A stretch of DNA of 32,048 nucleotides from Firmicutes bacterium UBA5493 (lineage in GTDB: Bacteria; Bacillota; Limnochordia; Darwinibacteriales; Darwinibacteriaceae). The notes under the pieces are model-generated. The model was not told the DNA's origin and did not search any database. It saw only the letters and a list, made by a program, of their open reading frames with translations. A program made the translations under genes and the position numbers. Within the stretch, counting starts at the first letter, position 1, and each line of letters opens with the position of its first letter. This document shows positions 30,800-32,048 of the stretch, piece by piece. The stretch spans positions 150,779 through 182,826 of the forward strand of contig DIPH01000025.1 in NCBI GenBank assembly GCA_002424045.1, read 5' to 3'.

Positions 30800-31903
30800 T
30801 TAAGGGAACACTCTCGAGTAAAAGTGACTTACATTTTGCGGATTTGTTTTGGTGTATATCTGCGTGGTTCTGACACTTTCGTGGCCCAAAAGGTGTTGCA
30901 CAAGTTCGATCGGCGTGCCAGCGTCTAGCAAGTGAGTCGCGAAGCTGTGCCGAAGCATATGAGGTGTTAGCCTCCTACGCAAGCCTGCTTTTTCGCCTAG
31001 CCTGCGCATGTAACGCTCAATACTGTCCTTGGATAACCGGGTCCTGAAATTACTTCTGAACAGATAAGGATCGTGATCCGTACGATTGTTGATATGCTGT
31101 TTGAGAACAAGGCAAGCTTTTGTACTTAGCCTGGCCTCTCTAGTCTTGCCACCCTTGCCATCCCTTACCCAGAGTGTTTTGGTAGCAAAGTCAACATCGG
31201 CCTTATCAAGATTACTAACCTCGCTCACTCTTAGACCTGTGGAATACATTAGTTCAAACAACACTTTACTAATTCCCGTTGCCACATCCCTGACAAGCTC
31301 TATTTCTTCGTAGGCGAGATGCTTCGGCGGAGCTTTGGGGGCTTGTGGTTTCTCGATCCTTACCATAGGGTTCTCGGTAATGTACTTCTCGAGTAGTAAC
31401 CAATCAAACAATGAGTTCAATGTATCGATCTTGCCGATAAGAGTTGTCGCCTTGTTGCCTCGTTCTATCTCCTCTGACGTCAAGAAATCCCGTACATCTT
31501 TGGCATCAACACGGTCTATAGCTACGTCGATCGCCTCTGCAAAACGATACAGTATTCCTGCGTATGTCTTCTGAGTAGTTTTGGCCAAGCGTTTAGCACG
31601 AAAATACTCGTCAAGCAACTCCTTGGACCTTTCCTTGCACTGAGCCCTCCCTGCATAAAACCTCTGCACGTACTTGTGTTTGGGAGCAAGTTCAACACTG
31701 TCACCTTGCCAGCTTAGGGCAAGCCCGCATTCCTTATCCTCGTAACGATCTTCGAGCTGCATGAGGCTCCTGCGCACATCACGCTCTGATAGGTCCACCC
31801 GATGAGCAATATCACTCACTGTAGCCTTGCGCCTAGCGTGGAGTAGATACGCCTCAATCATGGGCAGATCAGAGCCCTCTTGGACCATCCAAACAACCGC
31901 CAT
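30800..31903 (-). CDS. Tyrosine recombinase (integrase) with ScpB-like winged-helix N-terminus
   Basis: A 367-residue integrase. Residues ~14-75 (MIEAYLLHARRKATVSDIAHRVDLSERDVRRSLMQLEDRY..., then GLALSWQGDSVELAPKHKYV) resemble the first winged helix of the chromosome-segregation protein ScpB. Residues ~90-175 are the SAM-like core-binding domain (LDEYFRAKRLAKTTQKTYAGILYRF). The catalytic domain has all active residues: R225 (STGLRVSE), K253 (GKGGKTR), H315 and R318 (HMLRHSFATHLL), H341 (LLGHESVRTTQIY) and Y350. It is XerC/D-like in sequence but longer. The ATG at 31903 lies nine bases after AGGAGG; a TTG at 31912 touches that site. It lies next to the right attachment core and presumably catalyses integration and excision of this element. 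Confidence 0.93.
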   Translation of the reverse strand: MAVVWMVQEGSDLPMIEAYLLHARRKATVSDIAHRVDLSERDVRRSLMQLEDRYEDKECGLALSWQGDSVELAPKHKYVQRFYAGRAQCKERSKELLDEYFRAKRLAKTTQKTYAGILYRFAEAIDVAIDRVDAKDVRDFLTSEEIERGNKATTLIGKIDTLNSLFDWLLLEKYITENPMVRIEKPQAPKAPPKHLAYEEIELVRDVATGISKVLFELMYSTGLRVSEVSNLDKADVDFATKTLWVRDGKGGKTREARLSTKACLVLKQHINNRTDHDPYLFRSNFRTRLSKDSIERYMRRLGEKAGLRRRLTPHMLRHSFATHLLDAGTPIELVQHLLGHESVRTTQIYTKTNPQNVSHFYSRVFP

Positions 31904-32033
31904 ATTTAGCAACCTCCTGTTGTTGCATCCTGATTGATTGTAGGAGGGCAGGCGGTTCAGGATTACCGCTTTTCGGGAGCGACCCTAGCCCTCGATCAAA
32001 CTATACTACATTTCTTTACGTGATCCTGTTTTT

Positions 32034-32040
32034 CCCCAGG
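32034..32040 (-). other. Right attachment junction (7-bp core CCTGGGG on minus strand)
   Basis: Second copy of the core. Reading the minus strand from the window edge gives Q-I-A-W-G into the core, then a frame that hits a stop nine codons later inside the element. I take bases 32034-32048 as the last visible piece of the displaced 5' part of the binding-protein gene. Only eight host bases are visible. The interval 31904-32033 holds no gene, only a TATAGT that might be a -10 for the recombinase without a matching -35. Confidence 0.6.
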
Positions 32041-32048
32041 CTATTTGA

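Larger units (their letters stand above)
24302..32040. mobile_element. 7.7-kb integrase/tail-fibre/lysis element inserted in a binding-protein gene
   Basis: The element is bounded by direct copies of CCCCAGG (plus strand) at 24302-24308 and 32034-32040, a unit of 7,732 bp. It carries, in the order transcribed on the minus strand, a tyrosine recombinase, a tail-fibre-like protein, a small membrane protein, a membrane protein, a holin, an endolysin, two overlapping coiled-coil membrane proteins and two unknown membrane proteins. One lipoprotein gene faces the other way. I see no terminase, portal, capsid, tape-measure, replication, repressor or excisionase gene. A 7-bp core fits the 6-8 bp overlap cut by tyrosine recombinases. 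It may be a deleted prophage with intact ends or a distinct satellite-like element. Confidence 0.8.

Noticed and set aside
30741..31903. Shufflon or invertible tail-fibre switch driven by the recombinase
   Set aside because: I found no inverted repeats flanking the tail-fibre gene or recombinase, and no silent tail-fibre copies; the attachment cores explain the recombinase better.
28960..32040. Diversity-generating retroelement acting on the tail protein
   Set aside because: No reverse transcriptase gene and no template/variable repeat pair are present.
24302..32040. tRNA-gene attachment site
   Set aside because: No tRNA-like sequence is visible at either end; the junctions fall in a protein-coding gene.
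1..32048. CRISPR arrays, rRNA and tRNA genes
   Set aside because: I saw no regularly spaced direct repeats, no rRNA core sequences and no tRNA cloverleaf candidates in reading the window; a covariance-model scan was not possible.

Overview
The window comes from a Bacillota (Firmicutes) genome, probably a spore-forming clostridial or deep-branching lineage such as Limnochordia; the class is an inference. The evidence is a B. subtilis 'ylo'-type housekeeping cluster, RemA, an RsfA-like sporulation regulator, many GTG/TTG starts with strong Shine-Dalgarno sequences, and, unusually for B. subtilis-like genomes, an actinobacterial-type integration host factor (mIHF).

Region 1 (1-13.5 kb) is core metabolism, nearly all on the minus strand. 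Reading with transcription: Ca2+-type P-ATPase (yloB-like), yicC, mihF, remA, gmk, rpoZ, a terminator where coaBC would be expected, priA, def, fmt, a membrane zinc metallopeptidase, and rsmB, which runs off the left edge. rqcH (yloA) faces the other way behind a good promoter. A secreted TPR protein sits between it and the ATPase.

Region 2 (13.5-24.3 kb) is accessory chromosome. It holds a Myb/SANT-like RsfA-family regulator and an AzgA-type purine permease. An apparent operon follows with two Gfo/Idh/MocA oxidoreductases and a heterodimeric ABC exporter (YheI/YheH type). Last is a SsuABC/ThiXYZ-like importer whose substrate-binding protein gene has lost its 5' part.

Region 3 (24.30-32.04 kb) is the main discovery. 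A compact element of about 7.7 kb appears to be inserted inside that substrate-binding protein gene. Both ends seem to be in the window: a 7-bp sequence, CCTGGGG on the minus strand, occurs at each junction. Removing one copy plus the intervening DNA rejoins the frame to read Q-I-A-W-G-A-D-K-G-A-A, the expected family motif. The element encodes a tyrosine recombinase with a ScpB-like winged-helix N-terminus, a tail-fibre-like protein with two tandem repeats, a holin, a GH108 endolysin, a pair of out-of-frame overlapping membrane/coiled-coil proteins, several unknown membrane proteins, and an opposite-strand lipoprotein with its own promoter and terminator (a 'moron'). It has no recognisable terminase, portal, capsid, replication or repressor gene. 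Intrinsic terminators at its left end should also shut off read-through into the interrupted transporter genes. It is either a heavily deleted prophage with intact ends or a distinct capsid-less lysis/tail-fibre element.
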